Shown here: positions 24,547 to 32,987 of the stretch, piece after piece
How positions within the stretch are numbered: the first letter of the stretch is position 1
Layout: each line of letters opens with the position of its first letter
From: 55-13 sp964501275
GTDB lineage: Bacteria > Armatimonadota > Fimbriimonadia > Fimbriimonadales > Fimbriimonadaceae
Assembly (NCBI GenBank): GCA_964501275.1
Contig: CAZCSP010000011.1
Span: 61,315 to 125,314 of the forward strand
Length of the DNA stretch: 64,000 nucleotides
Direction: 5' to 3'
Translations under genes and position numbers: made by a program
Notes under the pieces: model-generated
The model's input: the letters and a program-made list of their open reading frames with translations, nothing else
Database searches by the model: none
Told to the model about the DNA's origin: nothing

Positions 24547-25623
24547 TCACCAAGGAGTCGAGTAGACACTACTCGCGCCGTGGATTGCCAGTTCGGTCTT
24601 CGTTACTGTTACCTTCAGAGGCGATCCGTCCGTGGGATCGACGCAATACTTCTTGCTCCAGGTAGGTTTGAGCGGAAGGTGCCTTGCCCTAGATTCCATC
24701 AGATCCAGAATGATGAGAGAGTAGCGGAGATCAAGACTAGGTTCATTCCCTAGTACACAATTCCAAGGAGCCACTCGTTGCTCCTTGGCCCACCTAGCAG
24801 ACCATGTGTCTTGCTGATCCAGGTCAGAACATACGGCACTATAGTAGTCCGTATCAATCGTCTCCCATGGAGGCGATTGGAGGGCCTTTGCAGATACTCT
24901 TCTTAGGCTTCGAAGCATCTCCAATTCGCCCGCCTTCCGAAACATCACCTGCGACTCAACCGCCTTCTCCCACCAGGGTTTGGAGGGCGGTGCAGGGTTG
25001 TGAACTACATAGGCGCCCGGAGGAACTCGGTTGTTCCTACCTGATGGAGATCGACAGTCGCGACCGTAGGACGATAGCTGAGCACGAACGAGGCGAAGAT
25101 AGTCGTAGTTCTCAAGTTCTTCGCGATGCCAAGCAAGAACTTCTAGTTCATCCACTGCTGGCCTCGGCAGGAATTGTGCGATACGGTAGAAAAACATATA
25201 TCGGGTGGTATCGCCCCCTGCAACCTGCACCTCAAATGTCGTTCCGATCTGCCAGATTCTTTTCATTCGTGCAAAGTCCTTCTTTGCTTCAGCCTTCCGG
25301 AACTCGTCTGAGAGGCAATTAGGAATCAGTCCTTCTGCCCGGTGCCATGCCGGTTCTAGGGTTGCAAAAGGCTTTCGACCTGCTACTTCGAGAGAGGAGA
25401 GTGTCTGCTCCGAAATGCCAGATTCAGCCCACTCCTTCGAAAGCGTTTCAACCAATCTTTCATATTCCGGTCCTGCGTCCCTCTCCGGCTTGATCGGCGG
25501 CACTTCCACGCCCATCTTCAGAAGCTCCGCAACCTCCCGCTCGATCTCCGAGTCGATCCGGCGCTCGGCGACGACCATGGTTATGAAGGCAAGGGCCGCC
25601 ACGACGATAGGCGTCCAAAGCAC
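24547..25623 (-). CDS. Hypothetical protein with N-terminal membrane anchor
   Basis: A 358-residue protein: one N-terminal membrane helix (LWTPIVVAALAFITMVV), then a charged helical region (SEIEREVAELLKMG) and a soluble domain with no family I can name. The end, YCVDPTDGSPLKVTVTKTELAIHGASSVYS, resembles a C-terminal motif (DPxxGxPL) seen in uncharacterised planctomycete and armatimonad proteins. The stated start is GTG; an upstream non-ATG start may add a few residues. A truncated relative lies just downstream. GC content is visibly lower than in neighbours. Confidence 0.65.
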   Translation of the reverse strand: MLWTPIVVAALAFITMVVAERRIDSEIEREVAELLKMGVEVPPIKPERDAGPEYERLVETLSKEWAESGISEQTLSSLEVAGRKPFATLEPAWHRAEGLIPNCLSDEFRKAEAKKDFARMKRIWQIGTTFEVQVAGGDTTRYMFFYRIAQFLPRPAVDELEVLAWHREELENYDYLRLVRAQLSSYGRDCRSPSGRNNRVPPGAYVVHNPAPPSKPWWEKAVESQVMFRKAGELEMLRSLRRVSAKALQSPPWETIDTDYYSAVCSDLDQQDTWSARWAKEQRVAPWNCVLGNEPSLDLRYSLIILDLMESRARHLPLKPTWSKKYCVDPTDGSPLKVTVTKTELAIHGASSVYSTPW

Positions 25624-25663
25624 CCACTTCAGCCAGCAATTCCCCCATTCCCTCCCACTCAGG

Positions 25664-25669
25664 GATAAT
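25664..25669 (+). promoter_or_regulatory. -10 box placed for a leaderless transcript
   Basis: GATAAT ends exactly seven bases before the ATG at 25677, so a transcript would start at or within a base of the start codon. No Shine-Dalgarno sequence lies between them. The same geometry is seen before cas9, leuB and the gene at 36571. Confidence 0.4.
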
Positions 25670-25676
25670 AGTCCCC

Positions 25677-25913
25677 ATGAACATCAAGATCGTTCTCGCT
25701 CTGTCGCTCCTTACCCTCGGCCTGCTGGCAGGCTGCTCCAGCGACGAAGCCACCGCCACCGAGCCATCGCCGACGTCGTCCTCCTCCACCCCCGTCGCCA
25801 ACCAAGAGCTGGCTAAGTGCGACACCTGTAGCAAGGAAGTCCCCAAGGCGACATTGGTCTCTCACGACGGCAAAATGATGTGCCAAGAGTGCATGGCGAG
25901 CCACCATCATTAG
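25677..25913 (+). CDS. Small lipoprotein with CxxC...CxxC zinc-ribbon-like tail
   Basis: A 78-residue protein. MNIKIVLALSLLTLGLLAGCSS is a lipoprotein signal with an LAGC lipobox (Cys20). A Thr/Ser/Pro linker follows, then CDTCSKEVPKATLVSHDGKMMCQECMASHHH. The paired CxxC motifs about 22 residues apart plus terminal histidines look like a metal-binding knuckle displayed outside the inner membrane. Divergent from the hypothetical gene at 24547-25623. Function unknown; metal storage or sensing is a guess. Confidence 0.75.
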   Translation: MNIKIVLALSLLTLGLLAGCSSDEATATEPSPTSSSSTPVANQELAKCDTCSKEVPKATLVSHDGKMMCQECMASHHH

Positions 25914-25984
25914 GACTATCTGAACAGCTTTGCGCTAAGCGTCGTTTTCATGGATGGAAACGACTTTAGGAAGGAGCAAAGCAT

Positions 25985-26671
25985 ATGGATTTCTTATCGA
26001 TACCGATCTTCGCCGCGTTCGTCGCAACCAGCGTCGCGGCAAAATCGACGCCACTGCAGGTCACCGAGGGCACGCGGCAGCCTCTCACCCGGACGAACTC
26101 GATGTACGGTCCCACCGGCCTCATCTCGATCCCCACGGCCTACACTGTTCGGCGCAACGAGGCCAGGGTGGGCGCTTCGTTCAGTCGCCACGACCGCGGC
26201 CCCTCGGCCAACTACGGCATCATTGACTATGTGGAGATCGGTGGCGCCTACATCGACCGGGACGGTCTGACCGACAAGGCCATCGCCAACGCGAAGGTCA
26301 CCATCATCCCCTCCAACTTCCGGAACTTCGAGATCGGAATCGGCGTGATCGACGCAGCCGACGCTATCAACCAGACCTTCTACGTGATCGGCTCCGCGGA
26401 CTTGGTGCTTCCCAATATGGAGTCGCCCGGGGACGGTTCCCTGCCCATCGGCTTCAAGGTTCACGCGGGTGTGGGAACGGGGATGTTCCGAGAACGACTG
26501 ATCGGCGGTGGAGAGTTGCTGTTTGGCAACCGGTTCAGCGTCATTGCCGAGTGGGATGCCAGGAATCTAAATGGGGCCGTCAAGTACACCCCCAACGACA
26601 CCCTCAGCCTGCAACTCGGCTTCCGAGACAAGGGGCTGTTCTTTGGGATGACGTCGAGCGTAAGGTTCTAG
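25985..26671 (+). CDS. YjbH-like outer-membrane beta-barrel protein
   Basis: A 228-residue protein with a signal peptide (MDFLSIPIFAAFVATSVAA), followed by MYGPTGLISIPTAYTVRRNE. This matches the G-x-PTA start of YjbH-type barrels linked to exopolysaccharide production. The rest alternates hydrophobic and polar residues in beta strands, ending GLFFGMTSSVRF with the terminal Phe needed for BAM insertion. It is much shorter than enterobacterial YjbH (about 700 residues), roughly one domain. AGGAAGGAG lies seven bases before the ATG. Confidence 0.72.
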   Translation: MDFLSIPIFAAFVATSVAAKSTPLQVTEGTRQPLTRTNSMYGPTGLISIPTAYTVRRNEARVGASFSRHDRGPSANYGIIDYVEIGGAYIDRDGLTDKAIANAKVTIIPSNFRNFEIGIGVIDAADAINQTFYVIGSADLVLPNMESPGDGSLPIGFKVHAGVGTGMFRERLIGGGELLFGNRFSVIAEWDARNLNGAVKYTPNDTLSLQLGFRDKGLFFGMTSSVRF

Positions 26672-27293
26672 GGATGTAGGGCATGAGGGAAGATGGGGAG
26701 ATCTTTTCATAGTTCCCCGCAGAGAGCCCGTCGTCCTGAGCGAGCCGCCGTTAAGGCCGTAATCGAGAATCCTGCTCGTCGAGAATCGAAGGATCTGACG
26801 CTAGTTTGATCTTGCCTGGTACGGACAGGAAGCGACTCCGATCAAGTCCTTCGACTCTCAACAGGCAATCGGCTTAGGCAAAACCAGATATGGCTCGCTC
26901 AGGGTGATGGGCATCCCAAAGCGAAGGTATAGGCATTTTCTTGGAGTTTGGAATGCGCCGTGCCTAGAACCCCATCCAAGACTTGCAAATCACCACAGCG
27001 ACACGGTGGGCGCGGTGTTTCACGGCGGATTTCTCTGTGCCGCCCTGTGTCCACCATGTCCCCGAACATCTGTCGAGGATGAGCAAATCAGCGGCTCGGA
27101 ACGCGAACTGCTGAAAGCTGTGAGCGCATGAGGCGTTGCGATCCTGATGTTTTACGCAAAGGGTAGATTCTCTTTTTGCGCCATTGCGTGAGACTTCGTG
27201 AAAGAACTCTACGGCTGGATGGCGGCACAAAGCATCCGCCGCCTACACATCACTGAGTTCCAAGCTCCAAACCCGAAACTCCAAACTTGGAAC
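26672..27293. other. 622-bp intergenic region of repeats
   Basis: No gene with good support. A long imperfect hairpin spans 26728-26911: CCTGAGCGAGCC pairs with GGCTCGCTCAGG, and inside it TCGAAGGATCT (26786-) pairs with an AGTCCTTCGA arm near 26846. This is the widespread CCTGAGCGAAGCGAAGGATCT intergenic repeat type. At 27140-27210 there are degenerate GCGCAAAG units, and at 27221-27247 a GTAGGCGGCGG-type element in reverse orientation, followed by CCAAGCTCC/ACTCCAAACTTGG small palindromes to 27292. Confidence 0.6.
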
Positions 27294-29822
27294 CTACGGC
27301 TCGCTGAGATAGATGATGGAGTGGCGGATGCCGAAGTCTCGGAAGTGGGCGAGGTCGTCGTGGTCGCCCATGGGGGCGTCGTCGATGCCGAGGGCTTTGT
27401 AGGCGACGTGGAGGTTGTTGTCGGTCGCGCCCTGGCCACCATCCACCCACCGGTAGGCATAGAGGATGTCGCCCTTGAACCAGGTCGCAGCGGGCGCGGA
27501 GCGAGTTTGGGTCCACTCGTCGTAGTAGCGCTTCACCAGCCAGCCGCCATTGACCGTCTTATCCGCAATCTGCTCGGCGACGTAGGTGCAGGCCCAAGGG
27601 GCGGCGTTGGTCGTGGCCCCTTGGCCAAAGAAGCGAAGACGACCCTGCGGACCGGAATCGCGGGTGCGCTCAAACAGCAACGTGCATCGGGAGTTGCCTC
27701 GGGTCGTCCCCTTCTCCCCGCCGATCCAGTCCATCCGCTTCTCTTCCAGCCCAGTCTTGGTCTCCTCGTACCAGCGGACCTGCCAACGGGAAGGCCGTTT
27801 TTCATCCTGATCCTGCGCCATGCCGATCACCACATGCTTGCGGATGGTGTCGTAGGTCATGCCGACCGGGATCGTGCTCTTTTCCGATAGCTGGCCATCG
27901 CCCACCCACTTCCCTTTCACCATCATGCGAAAAGTGACGGATTGGTTAGTGGGGTCCCAAAGGAAGACGTACAGGCGGTCTCCACTAGCGCCCACAGTTG
28001 GAACAAGGGCGGAGTTCGCCGCGACGACCTCGGGCTCTGAGTTCACTCCGATGGTCTTCTTGAGGACGCCGCGCGAGGTTGGATAGAAGACGACCAGGTA
28101 GCCGTTGTGGGAGATGGCGACGGGGTCGCCCGTCAATTCGTCGCTCAGCTGCATGGGCTCTTCCCATCGAAACGGCTCGATCAGCTTGCGATAAAGGAGT
28201 TTGCCAGGGTTGTTCAGGGACAGCGTGGGATCGGTCTTCTTGTCGCCCGGCGTATTGGGCTGACCGTACAAGACGTAAGCCTGATTCTTGTGAATCGCCA
28301 GCCACGGGGCCGAATGGCTCTTCCCTACATCGTCTCTGCGACCGCCGCCGGTGGCATAGGAATAGTTGATGTCGGCCCGGATGCCCTTCTCGCCAAAGAT
28401 GCCGTTCCAGTTCCAGTCAATCAGGGTGGTCTTGCCGTTCGGTTTCAGGCGGAATCGGTAGGGCCCCTTCTCCAGGAACTTGACCTTCTCATAGGGAAGC
28501 GGAATCTCCTCGTTCAGGTTGGTCTCATTGAGGGTGTAGCCTGCCAATTCGCCCTTGGAGTAGGCGATCTTGTTATAGTCGTCCTCCAGGCTGTAGGAGT
28601 AGGCGTAGTTCATCAGGCTGCGGTAGATGGGGCAGAAGGCGGGCCGCCAGAAGCCGTTGTGGTCCATCCCGATCTGGTGACCGAACTCGTGGAGAAAGAC
28701 CGCCCAAAGGGCGTTAGCCCCGCATCCCCCGCCGTCGCCCAGTTGGTCCGCCTGCCCACCGCCGCCCTGACTCACCTGCATGAAGTGGGCGATGCCCCGG
28801 TGCTTGTTAGGCAGGAATTTGTCTCGATTTCGGGCCCAGCCGCTCTTCTTGTCCTCGCCCGCGATGGGATTCAGATAAATCAAGTGGAGACCCCAGCCCT
28901 TGGAGCCGTCATGGTTGACCACATCCAGCTTGGAGTAGGTATCCACTACCCTGTCAAGTTCGCGTTTGAAATGCTTGTCGTCCACGTCATCGAATCGGGC
29001 GACGTAGCAGATCATGTCCATGCGGCGTGGGTTGCAACCGAGGGCCTTGAAGTCGAGGTCGCGGAACTTGCCCGCTTCCCAGCCATCCAACAGGCCGTCG
29101 CCGTCGGTGTCGGGGTTATAGGGATCGGTGCCCAAGCGCTCCTCCTCTTCATTGGTGAGGCCGTCGGAATCGGAATCGGTCTCGCCGGGGGAGATTTGGC
29201 GGGAGACGAGGATTTGGTAGGCTGTGTGCTTCTCCTTGCCGTAGCGAAAAATGATCTGGTCCAGGTCTCCGTCCTTGTCGATGTCCCCGGTCCAGACCAC
29301 GTCGGGGCCTTTGGGAAGCCGAGGCTTGGAGCCGTTCTCGATCTTCTTGGTCTTCAGGTCGATCTTGTAGCAGGTGCGATTGCTTTGGCTGAAAGCGAAG
29401 AGGGTTTGCCCTTCCACCACCAGCGCCGGCTTGTCCAGCTTGCGAGGGAGCTTCAGCCACTCCGAATCTTTGAAGCGACGGTTGGTGTAAGCTCCGGCGA
29501 GGCGGATTTGGTCGCCGTCGAACAGGCCCAGCACGTCGGTCCCGGGCGTTTCATCTACGTCGGCAGCCGCCGCTGCTTGGCAGTCTTTGCCCCAGGGGTT
29601 GAGGCCCTGGAAAGGACGGCCAGACTTCTGGCCTTGAACGTTCAGGGAGACGTCGATGATGCTGTTACCGCTTGGATAGACGCAGATCAGATCGACGAAG
29701 CCATCGGCATTCACATCCCCCACCAGCGGGATGCGCGGCGGGGCGGCAAAGTTGAGCGCCCAAGGCTGAGCCGGGGCATAAACGGGAGCGACCGCCAAGG
29801 CAGCCGCGAGGAGAGGCATCAT
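27294..29822 (-). CDS. Large secreted metzincin-like metalloprotease with calcium-binding repeats
   Basis: An 842-residue exported protein (signal MMPLLAAALAVAPVYA). Residues about 30-200 carry FG-GAP/VCBS-like repeats (GDVNADGFVDLIC, GDIDKDGDLDQII). About 215-250 has thrombospondin type 3-like Ca-binding repeats (DSDSDGLTNEEEERLGTDP, DTDGDGLLDGWE). The catalytic site is HEFGHQIGMDH (His378, Glu379, His382, His388), the complete metzincin HExxHxxGxxH motif. The C-terminal 350 residues look like a beta-propeller (repeated VAISHNGYLVVFY-type strands). Probably an extracellular calcium-stabilised protease. Monocistronic. Confidence 0.85.
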   Translation of the reverse strand: MMPLLAAALAVAPVYAPAQPWALNFAAPPRIPLVGDVNADGFVDLICVYPSGNSIIDVSLNVQGQKSGRPFQGLNPWGKDCQAAAAADVDETPGTDVLGLFDGDQIRLAGAYTNRRFKDSEWLKLPRKLDKPALVVEGQTLFAFSQSNRTCYKIDLKTKKIENGSKPRLPKGPDVVWTGDIDKDGDLDQIIFRYGKEKHTAYQILVSRQISPGETDSDSDGLTNEEEERLGTDPYNPDTDGDGLLDGWEAGKFRDLDFKALGCNPRRMDMICYVARFDDVDDKHFKRELDRVVDTYSKLDVVNHDGSKGWGLHLIYLNPIAGEDKKSGWARNRDKFLPNKHRGIAHFMQVSQGGGGQADQLGDGGGCGANALWAVFLHEFGHQIGMDHNGFWRPAFCPIYRSLMNYAYSYSLEDDYNKIAYSKGELAGYTLNETNLNEEIPLPYEKVKFLEKGPYRFRLKPNGKTTLIDWNWNGIFGEKGIRADINYSYATGGGRRDDVGKSHSAPWLAIHKNQAYVLYGQPNTPGDKKTDPTLSLNNPGKLLYRKLIEPFRWEEPMQLSDELTGDPVAISHNGYLVVFYPTSRGVLKKTIGVNSEPEVVAANSALVPTVGASGDRLYVFLWDPTNQSVTFRMMVKGKWVGDGQLSEKSTIPVGMTYDTIRKHVVIGMAQDQDEKRPSRWQVRWYEETKTGLEEKRMDWIGGEKGTTRGNSRCTLLFERTRDSGPQGRLRFFGQGATTNAAPWACTYVAEQIADKTVNGGWLVKRYYDEWTQTRSAPAATWFKGDILYAYRWVDGGQGATDNNLHVAYKALGIDDAPMGDHDDLAHFRDFGIRHSIIYLSEP

Positions 29823-29863
29823 CGACTCTGCTTACTGTACCAAAAATGGACGAGAGGAGTCGG

Positions 29864-30448
29864 CTAAGGAAGCTCAGATTCTTCCAGACGGTAGCGCACA
29901 ACGTTCCACGAAACATCGAACGGCGTTGCCATCGCCTTGGCCACGACATCCCTCACTTCGATACCTTTCCCTCGAACGCTGATCCCATGCGTCGTCTGAA
30001 GGCGCTGTTCTACTTTGGCAAGTTCCTCGTCGAGTTTGGGTTGCGGGACAAGGATATGTCCGGCGAAGAAGCTGGCATCCGATTCCATCCGACCTAAATC
30101 GTCCGGCGAAAGGCTGTTGTAAGCGCTCCAGGCTTGGCTCACATCGTCTGCCGATACGCTTTCCATGTGCTCGCGATGCAATAGGATGTGCCCCAGTTCG
30201 TGGGCTAGAGTGAACCGGAGCCGGGTTTGATTGGACTCGTAGTCATCGTTGTCAACGGCAATGACTCCACCCGAGCTTAACAAGATTCCGTTTCGGGCAA
30301 AAAGCCGGTACAAGCCCGGAAGCGGGCGAACCTCGATTCGACACTTGATCTCAAGAATGTCCTCGATGGGGATCGGCAGGTTCAGCGTGGGATGATGTTC
30401 TTTGAGGAAATGTTCCGCCGTAAGGCGTATCTGCTCACGGCGGGTCAT
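29864..30448 (-). CDS. ImmA/IrrE family metallo-endopeptidase
   Basis: A 194-residue cytoplasmic zinc peptidase with FTLAHELGHILLHREHM near residue 80 (HELGH zinc site). The N-terminal EHHPTLNLPIPIEDILEIKC is typical of the family. ImmA/IrrE proteins cleave or antagonise an XRE-type repressor, as with ICEBs1 ImmA-ImmR and Deinococcus IrrE-DdrO. The gene just upstream encodes such an XRE protein, 3 nt away, so the two probably form a repressor/protease switch. No phage or ICE genes are nearby. Confidence 0.88.
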   Translation of the reverse strand: MTRREQIRLTAEHFLKEHHPTLNLPIPIEDILEIKCRIEVRPLPGLYRLFARNGILLSSGGVIAVDNDDYESNQTRLRFTLAHELGHILLHREHMESVSADDVSQAWSAYNSLSPDDLGRMESDASFFAGHILVPQPKLDEELAKVEQRLQTTHGISVRGKGIEVRDVVAKAMATPFDVSWNVVRYRLEESELP

Positions 30449-30451
30449 GGG

Positions 30452-30817
30452 CTACTCTTTTCTCAGGAACTCCACAAGCTCGTTGAACTTGGCCTCGGTC
30501 AGTTCGCTCTCTTCAAGAGATCGAAACAGCACCGGCAGACCGGCCATTGCCAGTTGATTATTCCGAATTCCTTCAGGAATACGGTTCTTGCCCAGTTCGG
30601 TCAACCTTCTCAGTTCCCTGTCCTCTTCCGAGCCAGATTCTATTTTCAAGACTTCTCGAATTGCTTCAAGTTTTGGCCCTGGCTCAGGCGGTTCCAAAAC
30701 GCCCCGCTCAATCTTGCTGTAATTCGCAGGATCCATCTGGATCAAACCAGAAAACGCTCTCAACGTCAACCCCTGTTGAAGGCGACGCTCCTTTACAAAA
30801 TCTCCAAATGTGTTCAT
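30452..30817 (-). CDS. XRE family transcriptional repressor
   Basis: A 121-residue protein from ATG 30817 (MNTFGDFVKERRLQQGLT), with GAGGAG just upstream. An alternative ATG at 30838 lies inside the palindromic operator, so the later start is preferred. The helix-turn-helix is LTLRAFSGLIQMDPANYSKIERG (residues about 17-39). The second half is helical and probably dimerises or is the target of the downstream ImmA/IrrE peptidase. The pair is co-directional with a 3-nt gap. Confidence 0.82.
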   Translation of the reverse strand: MNTFGDFVKERRLQQGLTLRAFSGLIQMDPANYSKIERGVLEPPEPGPKLEAIREVLKIESGSEEDRELRRLTELGKNRIPEGIRNNQLAMAGLPVLFRSLEESELTEAKFNELVEFLRKE

Positions 30818-30826
30818 CTCTCCTCT

Positions 30827-30847
30827 TGTGGTATCCATGTTACCACA
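30827..30847 (-). promoter_or_regulatory. Palindromic operator of the XRE/ImmA pair
   Basis: TGTGGTA-tccatgt-TACCACA is a perfect 7-bp inverted repeat with a 7-nt spacer located 10 bases upstream of the XRE start codon. XRE repressors bind such sites, so it likely mediates autoregulation. TATATGACG-like sequence to its right may be part of the promoter. Confidence 0.55.
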
Positions 30848-30883
30848 TCTTCTGTATATGACGCCTCGATGAACCTACAGGTT

Positions 30884-31750
30884 TCAATAGTGGGGCTGTC
30901 CCTTGATATCCACCGGGTCGGGCTTGGAAACCTTGAGGCGGTTCTCGAACTCATCCCTCGGCAGGTACTTCTTGGAGTCCTTCGGCTTTTGGAAGGGGAG
31001 GAGCAGGCTGACTCGGCGGTTGGAGACGTCGTAGGGTTTGTCGGGGCGCTTTAGCTGGGTGTCCCCGAGAGCGCGGATCTGCTCGATCTGCTTCATCGGC
31101 ACCCCGGAATTCTGCAATGCACGCCTCATCGACTGGGCGCGGTCGGCGCTGAGGTCGAGGTTGGTGTAGACGTTGCTGGCGTAGGGCTGGGCGTCGGTAT
31201 GGCCCTCGATAACCAAAGGGCGCTTGGAGGCGGCGATGAGCGGGCCAATCCGCTTGACGAACGACATTCCCGAAGGAAGAATTTGGGCGCTTCCGCTTTG
31301 GAAAAACGTGGCGATGGTGGATTCAACCAGCTCGATGCGCAAGCCTTCGGTCGTGACCTCGATCTCGACGTACTTGAGGAGTTGGCTCAAGTCGGCGTCG
31401 GCTTTCATGCGCTCGACGATCTCCTCCTTCATCTTCGTGAGTTCCTTTGCGTCGCCTTTGTGCGCCTCGTTGCCATCCCCGGCTCCCGGCCCCTTGCTGG
31501 CGTTGGGAGTCCCCGGCGGAGCGATGTTCATGGGCAACTTGGGTTGGTTCTTGACGAAGCCCAGCGGGTCGTTGAAGTAGCCCTGGATCTGGGCGCGGGT
31601 CTCGTCGGAGAGGCCCATGATCCACATGACCATGAAGAACGCCATCATCGCCGTCACGAAGTCGGCATAAGCCACCTTCCACGACCCCCCATGATGCCCA
31701 TGGTCGCCGTGCGACTTCTTCTTTTTGATGATGATGGGAGTGTCAGCCAT
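30884..31750 (-). CDS. motB: Flagellar stator protein MotB
   Basis: A 288-residue protein. A basic N-terminal tail precedes WKVAYADFVTAMMAFFMVMWIMG, a single membrane helix with the proton-carrying Asp30. The C-terminal OmpA-like peptidoglycan-binding domain contains VIEGHTDAQPY, LSADRAQSMRRAL and SNRRVSLLLPF. It forms the ion channel of the flagellar motor with MotA, encoded upstream. No other flagellar gene is in the window. A 264-bp palindrome-rich gap separates it from motA, which is unusual because these genes normally abut. Confidence 0.93.
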   Translation of the reverse strand: MADTPIIIKKKKSHGDHGHHGGSWKVAYADFVTAMMAFFMVMWIMGLSDETRAQIQGYFNDPLGFVKNQPKLPMNIAPPGTPNASKGPGAGDGNEAHKGDAKELTKMKEEIVERMKADADLSQLLKYVEIEVTTEGLRIELVESTIATFFQSGSAQILPSGMSFVKRIGPLIAASKRPLVIEGHTDAQPYASNVYTNLDLSADRAQSMRRALQNSGVPMKQIEQIRALGDTQLKRPDKPYDVSNRRVSLLLPFQKPKDSKKYLPRDEFENRLKVSKPDPVDIKGQPHY

Positions 31751-32014
31751 TTTGAGGGTGGAGGGTGGAGGGCCGGGGGCGGAATCTGGAGCCCTGAGTG
31801 CGAAGTGCGAAGTGCGGGGGGCGAAGTGCGCAGGTGGGAGGTCGGAGGGTTGAAAGCGGAGGGTTAAAGGCGAAGTGCGTCGTATTGGGAACGGAACTTG
31901 GAGGTAGCAAATCTTCGACTACCTTCAGAATCCTAAGCTCAAAGTCCAACAACCAATCGACGCACTTCGCACTTAGCACTTCGCACGCCCCCCTCAACCC
32001 TCCGACCTCCGACC
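31751..32014. repeat. Long imperfect hairpin between motA and motB
   Basis: The arms are about 31790-31890 (units GCGAAGTGCG, GGTCGGAGGGTTGAAAG) and about 31955-32010 (GCACTTCGCACTTAGCACTTCGCAC, CTCAACCCTCCGACCTCCGACC, quoted as separate units). Both arms are imperfect tandem repeats complementary to one another. No open frame of note. Transcribed from motA it would fold into a long stem and could lower motB expression. Confidence 0.6.
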
Positions 32015-32872
32015 TCACGCGGCTTTCTCCTTCACGCCCTGCTCCATCTCAGCGAAGCCGGGGCGGACGCTGGGTTCGATGTTTCGGCGGGCGAACTCAA
32101 CGCAGGTGATCGGCGACTCGCCTCGGGCAAAACTGAAGAGGGCGAAGCGGATGCAGTTGAGATACTGGCCTTCGGACTTCAGGCGAAGCTGCATGGCGCG
32201 GGCCATGGGGCCGAAGATGCCGTAGGCGAGGAGGATACCGAGGAACGTTCCGACCAGTGCGGCAGCGACCGATTGGCCGATTGCGGCGGCGTCGCCGCCG
32301 ATCTTGCCCATCGTGATGATAACGCCCAACACCGCCGCGACGATGCCGAAGCCCGGCATGGCGTCCCCGACCGTTTGGACGGCTTCGACCGGAATGGTCG
32401 CCTCCGCATGGGCGATCTCCAGGTCCAACTCCATCATCTCGCTCAGGTCGTGGGGACCTACCGCACCAGTCAAGATCACCTTTAGAGTGTCGCAGAAGAA
32501 GGAACTGGCGTGATGGTTGGAGAGGAAGGTGGGAAAGTTCTTGATGATGTCGCTCTTCTCGGGCTCCTCGATATGCTTCTCCAAGCCGAGCAGTCCTTCC
32601 TTCCGCGCCACATTGAAGAGCTGGTACATCATCTTCAACAAGTCGTTGTAGGCATCCTTGGTGTAGGGGTCGGGCTTGAGCAGGCCCATGACGCTCTTGA
32701 TCGCGGCCTGAACGTTCTTCATGCCGTTGGCGGCGAGGAATGAGCCCAAGCCGCATCCGCCGATGACGACGAACTCGTTGATCTGAATAAGCACGCCGAT
32801 CTGGCCACCATGCATGACGTATCCAATCATGGTGGCGGCAAGGGCGACGACGATGCCGATAATGACGAACAT
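32015..32872 (-). CDS. motA: Flagellar stator protein MotA
   Basis: A 285-residue protein with four membrane helices, two near the N-terminus (FVIIGIVVALAATMIGYVMHGG and EFVVIGGCGLGSFLAANG) and two after residue 160 (MPGFGIVAAVLGVIITMG and AAALVGTFLGILLAYGIFGP). This is the MotA/TolQ/ExbB fold with the large cytoplasmic loop between helices 2 and 3. It couples ion flow to rotor torque. It is upstream of motB and in the same direction. Confidence 0.93.
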   Translation of the reverse strand: MFVIIGIVVALAATMIGYVMHGGQIGVLIQINEFVVIGGCGLGSFLAANGMKNVQAAIKSVMGLLKPDPYTKDAYNDLLKMMYQLFNVARKEGLLGLEKHIEEPEKSDIIKNFPTFLSNHHASSFFCDTLKVILTGAVGPHDLSEMMELDLEIAHAEATIPVEAVQTVGDAMPGFGIVAAVLGVIITMGKIGGDAAAIGQSVAAALVGTFLGILLAYGIFGPMARAMQLRLKSEGQYLNCIRFALFSFARGESPITCVEFARRNIEPSVRPGFAEMEQGVKEKAA

Positions 32873-32987
32873 GAGCTCAATGTCGGCAGCCCGTGATAGT
32901 GCGGGCTGCCTGGTTAGATTCTCGGTTGGCTAGCGTCAAATACTCAGTAGGAATGCGGGTGGTTTTTGAGAGGATGGAGCGTATCAT

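Noticed and set aside
26904..27131. Possible 75-aa protein downstream of the YjbH-like gene
   Set aside because: It starts inside a repeat arm, has no ribosome-binding site and an unusual Cys/His/Pro mix; more likely chance in a repeat-rich spacer.
28107..29867. 586-codon plus-strand open frame
   Set aside because: It is antisense to the 842-aa metzincin gene, whose motifs (HExxHxxGxxH, Ca-binding repeats) are clear; high GC makes long antisense frames common here.
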